DNA of 64,000 bases from Fasciolopsis buskii (GCA_008360955.1 LUCM01004946.1:124001-188000); one strand, 5' to 3'; shown: positions 38,751 to 50,818, counted from the stretch's first letter. Translations and numbers: made by a program. Notes: generated by a model not told the origin, from the sequence alone.

Positions 38751-38792
38751 CCCGTAGCAGACAACAGTAACAGTTGCACTACAAAAACTCAC

Positions 38793-38876
38793 CATGGTGG
38801 CAAGGAAGTATTCTGATTTTATCGCGATCCTTGAAGTCCTCTAAACAAATTGGACAAGTCTCATAAGGATCCCGAG
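38793..38876 (-). CDS. RNF13: PA-TM-RING ligase exon 5: first half of RING-H2 finger
   Basis: This 84-base exon lies between a TCTATGCAG acceptor and a GTGAGT donor. It encodes residues 239-266, including CPICLEDF (246-253) and ILPCHH (261-266). This supplies zinc ligands Cys246, Cys249, Cys264 and His266 of the RING-H2 finger. The spacing of fourteen residues between the second and third cysteines is normal for the family. The RING recruits an E2 enzyme for ubiquitin transfer. The intron falls inside the finger, between the fourth and fifth ligands, and both phases are 1. Confidence 0.95.
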
Positions 38877-40179
38877 CTGCATAGATGGGAATAAGACATA
38901 AAAGTAGGTATGAAATAAGCCACTCAATAACGCCAGTATTTATTTCAAAAACCCAAGTAGCACGAACATTCTGTCAAAGAAATAATTTTTTTGCAGAGCT
39001 GAACTTGTTCACGATCAAAATTTTACGGACAATTGCCCTAGTTCGCGCTTATGAAATCAAATTAACGGATCATCTTGGTTAACCGTTTTATGTACATGTG
39101 GTAGTAGGTTCTCATTTTCCATGGCCAGATATTTTTAACGTGGGAAGCAAAACGGCATGTCAAGTTAATCATAACGTGGTCCGGGATCGAGGTTAATAGG
39201 AACAAAGGGTAATTAAATCCATGGCATCTGCTGTCAGGATTTATCCCGTTGAGGAAATAACGTCCAAATCAATAGATCAGAAAATTGAATAAAGCATTAC
39301 AATCACCGTCTGTCGTACATTTTCGCAGCTTCGTTGTCGGGATCCAGTTATGGAACTCACTAGTTCATCCTCCCATTGCTTAAATCACAACACATCAAAC
39401 CATAATAGACGTCGTGAAGGGAGATACGCTATAGATTAGTTTCACAGTGCTAACAGGATATAGTTGTGATCCCTTGTGACGCCAATTTCCAAATTCTGCA
39501 CGCGCTATTCTTCCAACCATTTTGTCTGAGTTTGGTCGTTACTTGATATTGCCAACCAATTAGAAGCGAAGGGAATGATAAGTGCTGGATAAGAGTACTT
39601 CAGATAATGATTAGGCGGATTACTTGAAGGAAGTTTCCGAACATATCAGCGACACTGTCTGTGATATTTCTATCAGTAGTAGGAGACACGGTGTAATTTT
39701 CCAGCTGAGTCGTCATGCAGTGTCAACATCTAACCATGAAGCCAATGTACAGCTGCCTCATATTTGTTAGGAACCACCAGCAGTGGATATCCATAGCGAT
39801 GAAAACTACACGCACACCCAAGGCGAACGATTGTAAATCGAACATTTTAGCTATTACGGTTGGTTCTTAACGGCTTATGGAACACCAGCACTGCATAATA
39901 AAGCGCATGATGAGTTTTGCAGATAACATACCCTTAGAAACGCAACAAGCCAACGACTCCCAGATGACGGCGATCCTCTCTGCAGGAGGCGAAGACATAG
40001 CGCATAACCGCATATAGCTTTATCATCTCATGAACTGTAGTAGTTGGTTTGACGTGTCTTTCGGGAGAAAGTTTGTATTTACAAAAAAAAACGGTTCAGG
40101 ATCAGAATTTATTAATGAGACTAGTGACACAATATCAGCGTAACCACTGACGGCTGCGGCGGAGACGTCACCCTTAGTG

Positions 40180-40615
40180 CATCATCAGCACCCAGCAATA
40201 AACAGCAGGACAAGCTAAAATGACGGCTACCCCCTCCTTAATGATAGATGATTCAACAAAAAGAGTGAATATGCAAGGCGGATGTGGAGTGGACCTAACC
40301 TGGCGAGAAAATCTAAAAAAATCCGGCAGTAACCAACAAATGAAATTCAGTCTAACTGTACAGACGCAACTGTCGAACCAAACATCTACTTTAGATAAGG
40401 ATAACCGTGCATCTTTTCATCACACATTGGAAGTCGTCTGCTGGACTCTACAAGGAACTTTCCACTCCGTAAGAGGAACACAAAACAGGCCACGATGTGA
40501 TAGTCGAGCGTTCGCCATACGCAGCACGTGACGCAACTAAAATATTTTACTAAACTCCATACATTCAAATAAAGGGGTAGCAGAAACAGCACCGAAGACC
40601 AGAATCCAAACCTGA
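40180..40615 (-). mobile_element. Diverged RTE-like 3' fragment
   Basis: Minus-strand 3' end starting from CATCATCAGCACCCAGC, with a recognisable 3' UTR (CAGTCTAACTGTACAGACGC) and the end of the C-terminal domain (a form of GGAGGAACACAAAATAGGGC near 40480). Several internal deletions relative to the reference. Confidence 0.7.
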
Positions 40616-40689
40616 ACATCTACCATGACGAGAGCACAACTTGAGGAGCTGTGGCCGCTTACATTTCTGAATGATCAAACGACATACAC

Positions 40690-42215
40690 AGGATGGATTA
40701 TCCGAGCCGAAGATTCAATCATACCTGCAAGGTAAATGCGTAGAAGCCAAAGAAAGTAGTAACCTGGTCCTCACGGATTTCGTTCACGTCGACGTGGCAT
40801 CGACCAGATATTCACTCTTTGACAGTTACTCGAAACGCGCCACATGCCACCGCCCTACGATCGTAGTCTTTCTCAACTTGAAAGGCGCATTCGACTCAGT
40901 GGATCGGATAGCACTATTCAGTGTTCTTCACCGGAAGGGTATGCCAGCGAAGTTCGTGAACCTTCTGCGAGGAATGTACTTGCATAATTGTGGTCGCGTG
41001 AGGGTACACGGTGAACTATCAAGTTCAACCGAAACGACTGGCGGCGTTCGACAAGGGTGTCCCATCTCTCCATTCCTGTTCAACTTCGTCATGGACGAGA
41101 TGATGGAAGATGCTTTTGGAGGTCTCTAGAATGTAGTAATCGAACTGGGAAATGGAGGGAAGCTGTGTGACCTAGATTACGCAGATGGCATCCACGGCCT
41201 CTTCGAATCCGCGGACCATGGCACAACGTGCACCAGTTAGACTCTCGGGTTCGGTTGCCCGGTTTGGCATGCGCTTTGCACCTTCGAAGTGTAAAGTGCT
41301 GTTGCAGGACTGAACGACAGCAGTGCCGAACTTGATACTGGATGGAGAAGAACTAACTATTGCAAATCGATTCGCTTACCTTGGCAGCTGCGTACCGAAC
41401 GATGGTAGCCGGGTATTAGAGGTAAGCACACGTATATCGAAGGCTCGAGCAGCTTACGCTGGACTGAAGCACTTGTGGCATGGACGTGATAACTTACTGC
41501 AGTTGAATGGCCGTGTGTACTGTGCAACAGTGCGCTCAGTTCTGCTGTATGGTTGCGAGACATGGAGTATGCGTGTGGGAGATATTCGTCGGTTAGAGGT
41601 TTTCGGCCACTGATGTCTATGTAATATTGCTAGAATTGGATGGACTAACCGAGTGAGTAGTGTAGAGGTCAGGAATCTGGCATTAGGCGCCACTTCCGAT
41701 AATACCTTATTTCAGCGTATGAAACTTAGTAGACTACGCTGGTTGGGTCACGTGCTGTGTATGACAAACACTCGTTTACCATATCGTGCGCTATGTTGCG
41801 TTCCTCCCACGGTGTGGAAGAAGCCGTGTGGAGATCAACGGATGACGTGGCAACGTGGAATGAGAAAATGCACAGCGAACTCAGGTAAATTAAGTGGCTC
41901 ACATCTTCGTGGTTGGGGTCGGAAAGAATCGTCAACTGGCTGTCTGGAGACACTGAAGGATATGACAGTGAATCCTGAACAGTCGTGACCAGTGGCGATC
42001 GTGTTGTCATATTCTATCGAATCCGAATGATTGAAAACACGTGCGTTTGTACAGTTAGACTGTGTTTCGTGTGTTGGCTGCAGCAGCATCTTATCTGTTC
42101 CCGCCTGTGTGGGTGCACTGCTTGTTCACTTTGGATATTCACTCCTATAAAAAATGTAACTCTGGGAAAGAGGCAGCAGTCAGTGAAGCTTGCCTTGCAT
42201 TTTACAGCTGAATGA
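40690..42215 (+). mobile_element. RTE-like internally deleted copy, catalytic box YADG
   Basis: A plus-strand copy with about 85 bases of 5' UTR (GAGCCGAAGATTCAATCATA and following) joined at CCTGGTCCTCAC directly to the reverse transcriptase at GTCGACGTGGCATCGACC. Endonuclease and linker are absent. The RT reads NLKGAFDSVDR and GVRQGCPISPFLF, stops after AFGGL, and carries Y-A-D-G at about 41178-41189. The C-terminal domain and 3' UTR follow, ending at GCTGAATGATGATC. It is a non-autonomous derivative. Confidence 0.88.
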
Positions 42216-42229
42216 TGATCACCATAAAC

Positions 42230-43090
42230 TTACAACTCACTCCTGCGTTTATTCCATCCAATCTTCGCGATACGACGCAAACATCGATGATCAGAAACTC
42301 CCAAGCGACGAACATCTCTAACACGCAAAAATACGCGCCTCTAAATCATTAAAAGAGCGGAGTGCAGTGGCGCAGCATACAAGACATTCTAACTTCAGTA
42401 AAATATCAGATCGATGCCACAAGTGCTTCAGTCCAGCATATACCACTCGAACCTTGGATACACGCGTGTTTGCCTGCATTGCCTTGCTGCCATCTTTCGT
42501 CACGTAACTGATCAGGTAACTGAGAGGGACCGCAATCAGTAGTCCCTCCCCACTGAGTGTCAAACTCAGAGCTGTTGACGTTCAGGATTGTAATAGCAAT
42601 TTGCACTTTGAATATGCAAACCACACCCCGAAGAGCTGCAACCTTTGGGGGTCTGTGTAGTACATGCTGTGGATGGTACGCAAATTCGAACAGGCACAAG
42701 ACACCGTCTGTTTAATCCAGATCGCACAGTTTCTTTCCATTCGACTCCTACATCCTGACGACCTCCTAAAACACTGCGCTACCTCCTCTATAACGAAGTT
42801 GAATAATAAAAAGATGAAACAATCTTGTTGAAAACCGATGGTTATTTCCAACGCATTTGATATTTCGTCGTATAACCTCACGCGAGCACCGCTGTGCGAG
42901 TACAACGCTCACAACAGGTTCAAAAACTTCACTGGTGGGTAGCACTGAATAGCGCTGCCCGATCCACCAATTCAAAGGCACATTTCAAGTCGAGAAAAAT
43001 CACGACTGTGGGACGACGGGTGGATGCCGCGTTTCGAGTAATTACCAAAGAGTGGGAAAATGGTCAATGCAACTTTCTTGCTCTTACGGG
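42230..43090 (-). mobile_element. Diverged RTE-like RT/C-terminal fragment
   Basis: Minus strand, abutting the previous copy tail to tail. Readable pieces are RVVYAGLKHLWHRSDILLKL near 42420, a stop-containing form of the catalytic box near 42715 (D-L-D-stop), and a form of VIFLDLKCAF near 43000. It is older than its neighbour and is the only copy seen with one extra base just upstream of the RT A-motif. Confidence 0.75.
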
Positions 43091-43689
43091 AAGTTGGACT
43101 GATTTTTATTGCCTCTGAGGCTTATAAGCTAATGAATTTGGCTCAAACGTTTCAGAAATATCTAATAATCAAACTGGGCCCCTGGTAGCAATGGGATGTG
43201 GCGAGAGTGGCCCGCCAACCAAATAAGGCTACCGCCTATCGTCATGTTCCACTTGAACGGCGAGGGTCTTTAGGAGGCGTATGAACCGATCAACTGATCA
43301 CCAGCTCGTCCGGAATGACTCTACTGCCTTGCAGAAAGCGCTTGGCTGCGCAAAGGCTAGAGGTGCATCCTCGAATAAAAAGGCTTACTCTGAACTGAGC
43401 GACCGAGGATTGCAACAGCCCACAACGCTTACAACCATCGTAAATAATTGTCTGTTCCTCTACTAATTCGTGTTATTCCTCCTCTTCCCATCCTATTTCC
43501 TTACATTTTTCATGAACTGAAGTCATGCTAGTGGTAGTGTCACTGGAATAAGTCCTGTCCCTGTTCTCTCACTTTCTCCATCAAATAACACCCAAATCTT
43601 ACTGAGATCCTCTCCCCGGCTGATGCAATTTTTCGTCCTCCATGCTCCTTCAAATTACCTACATTCAATGTGTTGCTGGCATTGATGTG

Positions 43690-45140
43690 GCTCTTAGTGA
43701 GAGGCCTGAGGCCCCACTACTTGACTGGATCCCAGTCGACAGCCGGCTATGAGCAGTGAAACTTAGAGCTTCATGCATAGTAAACAGCCGTCACTCTGAT
43801 AGATGCAACTTGGTTGTCATATCAGCGTACACGACAACAGATTGCAGCCCAGATACAGTCAAGGACACTATCTAAAGCTGCACGGCCTCTTACGCACAGC
43901 AAGGAGTGACATCATAATCTTGGCAGGGGACATGAATGTTACGGTAGGTCGGTTGTCCTCGAATGAGGCCCATCTGGGAAGTCTCTTTCGTCCCCGTTCC
44001 TGTTGTCCTCAAAACGGACAAAGATTGCTTGCTTGATAAATCATACCAATTGTTTCTCGTCAGTACGGGCTTCATGCGTTCCAATCGCCAGCAAACCACA
44101 TGGCATTGGCCCTCTTCGAGTCAGCAGTGGACCCAAATTGACCACATCGATATTAGCAACAAATGGAGAGGCTATCTACAACACACGAGCACTCTCCCCG
44201 ACCCCGACCACGCGTTAGTATGCACTAAACTGTCCGTGTGCTTTGGTGGGCACTCAACACGCATGGCTCAGCCTCGGTTAGATCGTGACAAGCTATCTGA
44301 TACGATTCGCCTATCAATCTTTTGAAGCGCACTGATTAAAACGCCGGGACTGACCCCACCTCAAAGCATCAATGAGTACCGGCCGCTTAATAATAATGCC
44401 TTGCATTCTCCTGGCTTAGTTAGCTGAGCCTGACTCGTTGCGTCGTAACACCTTGGATTTCTGTTGGGTCACTGTGACTGCTTTACACCTCTTAGTCCAT
44501 CCCGGTTGATAGCGAGTATAGTGGAGCACAACACGCAACGAGACGTGAATTCAATGCAAGCTTCCTTATGGATCACGAGATCTGGTGGTATCAACGAGCT
44601 TTGGAGATAGAACGCACTGCCCCCAATGGGAAATTCCCACAAGCTGTTTTACTTCATTCGAGATACCCGTAGGAGAGCATTCGATGTGAGCGAAACGATT
44701 TGTGAAGCTGACGGTTCGCCTACGCACAATCTGCAGCGACGAATTGTACGCTGGGTGTTCGACCACGGATGTATCCGAAACACTGCCCGTGTCTGGTGGC
44801 AACATTGGGTGAGTGATGATGGGGTACGCTGTCATGTGTTGGATGCAGACAGTCGTCTTCTGACTAAAATAATCTTTCTATGTCGCCTTCGGTGACTTGG
44901 ATACGTGCTGCACATGCTTGCCCACCAGCGACCCTTTGCCCGTGCTGGGAAAGACTGGATGAAGTAATGTGATGGTTAGGCTATTCTTGGTGTACAAGTA
45001 TGAAAAAGTTAGCTTCGGTTTTAGCCTCGATTGATGCTTCCCGCTTTCGTGGTTGGGGCCCGAGAGATGAGGATCAATGTTGGTTGAATAAGCTGAGAGA
45101 TGTGTACGGTGCAAACACAAAAAAGCAGTTGGTTTGTTGT
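43690..45140 (+). mobile_element. RTE-like copy, endonuclease plus C-terminal remnants
   Basis: Plus strand. The endonuclease includes APLLDWIPVDSRL near 43715, a form of AGD-N near 43920 (LAGDMNVTVGR), QIDHIDISNKW near 44140 and PDHALVCTKLS near 44210. The linker includes LFYFIRDTRRRAFDVSETIC near 44660. The RT core is missing. The C-terminal piece FRGWGPRDEDQCW lies near 45050. Many stops. Confidence 0.78.
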
Positions 45141-45229
45141 GGTCCATTATTTCCGCCTCTTGTTTTTTCATCTGTAAAGTTTCATTCACATGTTGCGTTG
45201 GTACCATGCTTGCTTTCAAGCCGGTAATA

Positions 45230-46280
45230 TAACATATATGTACACAGTCCTCAAGGAACGGTTTATCGGTGCATTCTATACGCCACCGGAAGCCTTCAAA
45301 AAGGTTAATGAATGCAGTTTATCTAAGAAATGACCTCGATTAATTTTGCAAACTCGTTATCTAAAACAATACGTTTCGTATCAAGACTTTTATACTAAAA
45401 CTACAAAGTTGGACAGGTTTTATTCCTTATTTGTTCGAACTTTTCGTTTTTAGCAGACGCGAAACAAACATGTATGGCTTCATTGAACAAACTGTACAGT
45501 GAAACTAAAGTCAACCCAACTGTCAGCTGTTGCATCCCAACCATCCGATTGACGATCAAAAACTGAAGATTATCCCTAGTCAGAGATCTCAGATGATGCT
45601 AGTTCAGGATCAAGGGTTGTTGTCGTGATACCGACCCACAACCCGTGACTGTCATCAGCTGACGATGATTAGCATAAAATATGACAATCTAGCAAACTGT
45701 AAAAAATTATGTTAATAGTCCGAGGCAGTTTTATGCAAAATAAGAGAGATCTCAAGCCGAGAAGGACATTAACCTTGACAGTATGTTCAATGAAGTCACT
45801 CAATGAAATTGAAAACAATTAATGGTAAAGATGAAAGAACCTCCAAAATACTTCGTTTTGGCAGAAAATAGTCATTTCCCCATATCATACCGTCGACTTT
45901 AGGTGAACACTGCAAGCATGAAGGTACTAACTGTTGGTTCCCTGCTCGAAGTCCTTTGACTACCATCATGACAGTTCACAGCCAACAGTCTAGTATGGGT
46001 TGTCTGCCTCGAAAACCGACCTTTTATTCTAATCTTTTGTCTTAAGGTAAACTACGTCATACTATAGCCACAAAATATGATTAATAAAAACAAACATTAC
46101 TTCCGGTCGGATGCTAAGTTATACTTTTCAGTCCTATTCAGTTTTTGATCCTGTGGCGCTTTGATTTCAGCTACTATCTTACTGTTGCCTTTATGCAACT
46201 AGCTCCCGTGAGAGGAAAAGTCAGCCTCTTGAATGTCTCTGATAACAGATGTCAGTGCTTTGCGATCTGTAGCGGGATCT
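45230..46280. other. No feature recognised (within intron 4)
   Basis: No open frame with family resemblance and no repeat block seen. Confidence 0.5.
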
Positions 46281-47335
46281 CCACACCGCAAAATCTAGTT
46301 GTTTCGCCAATTGTGCACTCCAAAAAGCCACTGAAAACCTAAGCGATCCATGTCCGGCTTAATAGGCTTAACCCAGGTCTTCAACTGACCACCAAGACGA
46401 CATTCCCAGTATGAACAAGGTGATGATAATAGGCTTCGTTTCGTTAATTCCGATTCAGGTCGGCGGAGAACGTGATCGAACCAGTGAAGGAGATGAATTC
46501 GGAAACACGAAGAAAGCCGTTCGACGTTCATACACTGCTGGCGGAAAGTGGCATTTAAGACGGTCATATCACCTGATTTTTGCTACATGGCGGAGGAACA
46601 AATAATCAAAACTTTTTATCCGGTTTATATCGCCCACCCTTAGTAGCTAGGATTTGACATGCATACATAAGGAATGGGCAGACAGCGGCACGGTAAAGGC
46701 GGAGCTTCGTACGGAGACTTATTTTGTTGTGAAACTACAATGCATTGCGAAAGGATAGGGAAGCTCTTCTGGATCAGTCTACGCAGAGTTTAACCTAGTC
46801 TCTGAATTGGCTTTTCCAACGAAAGTGAATCACCCGCTTCGAAGTGTCGTCAATGATGTGGATATAAAGTGACGGGATTTGTGAAGCGGTGAAGAACTTC
46901 GTTTTTGATGTTTCCCTCCAAACCAACATACAATCTGGTCTAGGACCAGTTGCACAGTTGCAGGCTCTTCTCCCAAAATAACAATGTCATCGGTGAACTC
47001 GAGGCCAGTGACCCAGCAACCGCGGTCAAGTTGTATTCCACGAAAATTGTTCAGGGCACGACGCATTATTCAGCCTACAGCGTAGCTGAATAAAATTGGT
47101 GACAGCGGGCAACCCTGACGAACACCCGAGTCAAGGAGGAGCTTCCACACCGTAAGCTCGGATGCGCTCTTGTGTTGACGAGCAGTATGCCTAACGTACT
47201 TTTCCGGCATCCCACAGCTTCGAATTATGTTCCAGAGTGACTGTCTGTCAACGGAGTTGAATGGTGCATGGAAGTCGATGAAGCACACCGTAGAGGGTTG
47301 TTAGAACTTACGCCGCTGTCCTAGAATTCGATGAT
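46280..47335 (-). mobile_element. Second-type RTE-like LINE fragment
   Basis: Minus strand, a different subfamily from the common one here. The RT reads CFIDFHAPFNSVDRQSLWNI (near 47285-47230), SGVRQGCPLSPILFSYAVG (near 47130-47070), and a catalytic box altered to F-T-D-D in GLEFTDDIVILGEEP (near 47000). The C-terminal region reads WFDHVLRRPESELTKRSL and GGQLKTWVKPIKPDMDRLG (near 46480-46340). Frames are broken between the pieces. Confidence 0.8.
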
Positions 47336-47639
47336 ACTAGACCTCGCCTGGCATCCATAAACTAACCTGTTAGGTATGACTGTTTCGGGTTTTTGAAAGC
47401 CATCTTGCTATTGCTCGAGTTTAGGATGCACGCAAGCCACTTTAAGATGCGATATCGTCGTAATCCATTGACTGTAAAATACCAAGTTATTAAGAAATCG
47501 CTGAAAGGGAAAAAGGTAAACAATAAACACGTCTTTGTGACATGCTTAGTATATGGGTCCAGTGGGACAGACGTCGATCAGGTATGGAAATTAGCAAGAC
47601 GTCGGCGAATTTTTATCTGTTGCTAAAGTGATCAGTTGA

Positions 47640-47985
47640 TTTGGAATCTGGACCTCCGATCACTTTGGAGTGGCAGACATTTAGTCCACTGGACCGTCGC
47701 AAGTGGAACAGAAACGAAAAGCATCACGGTGCGACAACCAGCTACTTAACTATCGCCTCTAAATGCCCATCCGGTGGGAGATGGGTGTTTCGGGCTCCGA
47801 GTTGGGCAATCTATCTGAACGCCTCTCAGAGTGCTCCCAAATATCTGCGCCTGTCAAACAGCCTCTGCCAAAGAAGTCTTAGGAACAGTCTTCTTATGTT
47901 GGTGTTCACATTAAAGAGCGAAGACGAAGGCAAATGCCCAGAGTCCGCCACTGGGTTGAAAGACTTTCATCAGTCAACATAGAAG
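47640..47985 (-). repeat. Possible tRNA-derived SINE-like unit
   Basis: On the minus strand near 47700-47645, CCAGTGGACTAAATG resembles an A-box region and GGAGGTCCAGATTCC a B box at tRNA spacing. The head resembles the repeat at 38.2 kb. The remainder to 47985 is unassigned. Confidence 0.4.
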
Positions 47986-48171
47986 AGACGGCTAAACCCT
48001 GATTCCAAAACAACCACAGATGGCGTACGCAACACAGTTGCATGCGCATTAGCTTCCGTGGAGAATGGGAGTACTGGGCGAAAGGGTAAAGAGTGGTGAC
48101 TCGTCATAACATTTGCCCCGATCAGAGACCACCAGAGCTGCGGCAACATCGCGCTGTCAATGCCAAACGAG

Positions 48172-49110
48172 GCGAAAAATAAACTGCGCTTGACACTACT
48201 ATCCTTCCGGAAGCCGACTGATTCCTGTGGCCTCAAGGCGAACAAGCGACTGTTAACCGGGATCCAGTCTAAAAGGGTCGCTTCAGCCTTCTCACTTAAG
48301 ACTATTCTTCACTGTGTTCACCCACAGCTTGAGCTGCTTTGTCTCTGAAGTGTGCAGGGAATACCTTGACGAGACATTTGGCTCAGTTAGTTGAATTACA
48401 ATACTCAAATCCCGAATTCGTGTTCCATTCACGCAGCAGACACCACTGTCAGAGTCAAACATACCTGTTGGCCAGCCTGCATTAAAGTGTACAAATTGAG
48501 GGAACCGAGATTCAGAGGCTGACGAGGCTTGAGAAACTGTGACCGAACCGACTGAAAATCACCTACTACACCAACTGACAATAAACCGTTGCGAGTATCG
48601 GGCGTTATCAGTGGCGACGTTATGGGTAGGCAGAGCGGGCGAAGGCATATGATTTGGGACAGAACAGACAGGTTGAATAAAACAGAAGGTGGTCTGAGCA
48701 GTCGCGGTCCTGAGTATCCTGTGCGACGACCTATGCAGTATGTAATTCTTCGCAGCCGTGTAACTCATGGGGATTGATGGACGGATGCTGCTAGGGAGTC
48801 CAGCCGCTAGGCAGAAGAACGATTGGGGTTCTCAACCAAAACATTTGGTTCTGTCCGCAAGGCAGTGGGATATAGCTGAGTGGAAGCCCACCTACTTGGA
48901 TCAATTATTCTTCCACTCGTTTTTCCGACTGAGCTGCTAACCCATATCAATCCCCGACTGGGAGGATCAGGGGACTACTTCATCAGGCGTCCAACCCATT
49001 GACCTTCCAGGCATGATTGGATCTTCGACTTGAGGTAAGCCAACCTGCATAGCTCGTTTGGGTCATGAAGGCATGCAAGCCACGTCAAGGCGCAGTCGCG
49101 TGGTGATAGG
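48172..49110 (-). mobile_element. RTE-like 5' fragment only
   Basis: Minus strand. The 5' UTR (49110-48690) and the first part of the endonuclease (to about 48172) match the copies at 22.7-23.2 kb and 32.4-33.3 kb almost base for base. The rest of the element is absent. A LINE that keeps its 5' end and lacks its 3' end cannot come from simple target-primed insertion. Confidence 0.85.
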
Positions 49111-49358
49111 CCACATGATGTGCGTATCTATGAAGATACCGTATAACGTCATCACCAAATGCTAAATCAACGCGTGTTGTAATTGCACTGTCATAAAATA
49201 CTTCACGTGGAGACCAATTCTCGAAAAGTATCAAATAGAAATCCCTAGGAAACATGAAAATTACTCAGCTAGCTAATGATTACCAAGAAGTTCAACACAG
49301 AATTCTTTAAATGTCCCCGCAAGGTCAGTTTTAACGATAGGAGGGATAGTGGATATAC

Positions 49359-49528
49359 CTTTTTCAAACCGCTTTGTTTGCAGGCGACGCAGATGACGTC
49401 GAGACAGACGACCGCGGCGCATTCGACGCCACATGTTGCACAGATGAGCAGCAAAACACACGATCAAAATAATCAGCGAAACGCCAACCAACACAAGTAA
49501 AGACAACAGTACGTATTTCAGTGGCAAG
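49359..49528 (-). CDS. RNF13: PA-TM-RING ligase exon 4: transmembrane helix and juxtamembrane basic region
   Basis: The exon begins after a TTTTACAG acceptor, completes the split codon for Asp182, and encodes LPLKY followed by a strongly hydrophobic helix at about residues 187-210 (LLSLLVLVGVSLIILIVCFA). A dense basic run follows at about residues 216-236, rich in Arg, ending in TKRFEKG. RNF13 shows the same order: a Leu-Pro-Leu entry, one helix, an Arg-rich run and then K-F-K-K-G before the RING. The positive charges place this side in the cytosol. The exon ends in phase 1 at a GTATAT donor. Confidence 0.93.
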
Positions 49529-49989
49529 CTGTAAAAGCTAACCATACTGACCACAAACCTGTTGATTGCAAGGGAGAAAAGAAAAACTATAGACATAAAA
49601 ACCACAACAGTACGTTTAAATTTAATGAAATCGAGATACCAATCAGATTATTTCATGGTAGGAATAAAAAAGATCGAATTAGCATCGAATACAGCCCGAA
49701 CCCAGCCATGAAAACTATTCCGTTGGGTAGTAGATAGCAAGAGATAGTTAATCGCATACAGAACGAAAGAGCTAATGCTATTCGTTATCAAAAACCAAAA
49801 ATCCGCTTTCACGAAGCCACTACTAATAGAGCTAACTATTAACAATCGGTAATCCCACCAGTTCCAAAGTAAGGTTGCCTTACAATATCGGAACGGAATG
49901 TCTAGGAAGTATTACAATCGCCAAAATTTCGCCCACTCACTCCGACATTACTCACAGGAAATATCCATTCTAGCAGAGTTCTGCTTTCG

Positions 49990-50660
49990 TTTCATCATCA
50001 GAATCGAATCTGTAGCATCAGGAGTGTGCATGGAAGCTCTTCGTCCAAAATTCCACAGAAGAATCACAGCTGTGATTCGTTGATAATTGTTTCTCAGTTG
50101 GGCTGAGCCAACCTTAGGAACGAGGGCAGAATGCCCCAGAATATACACATGTATATACAGAAGCAACAAGTAGTATCTGGATGCGTGAACAAAACTCTTC
50201 GACGAAGAGCTTCCATGCATACCCCTGATGCTACAGATTCGATTCTGGTGAGAAATATCAATTCAGGATGTACAAGTATGTGGATGTTTGGACAAGAGAG
50301 CACCGGGTACGCATATCTGACGAGCGACAATAACCGCGAAACCGGTCGTGTGCCCTCGGGCAAATTTTGTTCGCGCATCCACATAATACTTCCTGCTTCT
50401 CTTTTTATATACATATCTATATTCTGGGGCATTCTGCCCTCGTTCCTCAGGTTGGCTCAGCCCAACTGACAAACAATTATCAACGAATCACAGTTGTCGT
50501 TGTTCTGTCGACTCTTCGGCCAACAGCTCCCATGCACATTCGAGACGCCACAAATTCCATTCTGGTGAGACATACCAATTCGGAGTGTACAAGTATGTGG
50601 ATGTTTGGACAAGAGAGCACCGGGTACGCATATCTGACGAGCGACAATAACCGCNTATAT
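49990..50660. repeat. Fold-back repeat array
   Basis: A first unit (about 49998-50200) in the orientation of 28.25 kb is followed by inverted sequence. The palindromic TCTTCGACGAAGAG lies near 50197, and the block around GCATTCTGCCCTCGTTCC (near 50430) is the reverse complement of the one near 50120. The segment from ATTCTGGTGAGA to AGCGACAATAACCGC appears twice, at about 50243 and 50562, giving a spacing of about 320 bases. The array ends at a single N (50655). Long frames in several directions are by-products. Confidence 0.75.
50655..50655. other. Assembly N at end of fold-back repeat
   Basis: A single undetermined base right where the repeated block (ending CAATAACCGC) stops and a TA tract starts. 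Probably an unresolved join. Confidence 0.8.
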
Positions 50661-50818
50661 ATATGGCATTGGTTTGTTTGCTGAGCTGGGCAATTTGATT
50701 GCAAACGCGTCATCGCCTATCGAGGTGATTTCGTCAGTGCTTTGATGTTGTGGCGAGCAACAACATCGATTTTTTTTATTTGCTCATCCAGATATTACTT
50801 ACGATTTCTATGTGTGCA

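Larger units (their letters stand above)
30855..38792 (-). other. Ligase intron 5 (7.9 kb), repeat-packed
   Basis: Lies inside the RING finger coding region. It holds at least four RTE-like fragments in both orientations and the whole right arm of the inverted duplication. No host exon was recognised in it. Confidence 0.85.
38877..49358 (-). other. Ligase intron 4 (10.5 kb)
   Basis: The largest intron, between the transmembrane exon and the RING exon. About half is recognisable RTE-like sequence. The stretch 38880-40180 holds no recognised repeat or exon, and neither does 45230-46280. Confidence 0.85.

Noticed and set aside
49948..50713. Several overlapping frames of 70-112 residues in many directions
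   Set aside because: They follow from the fold-back repeat lacking stops; related peptides appear from both strands, which is a repeat effect and not coding.
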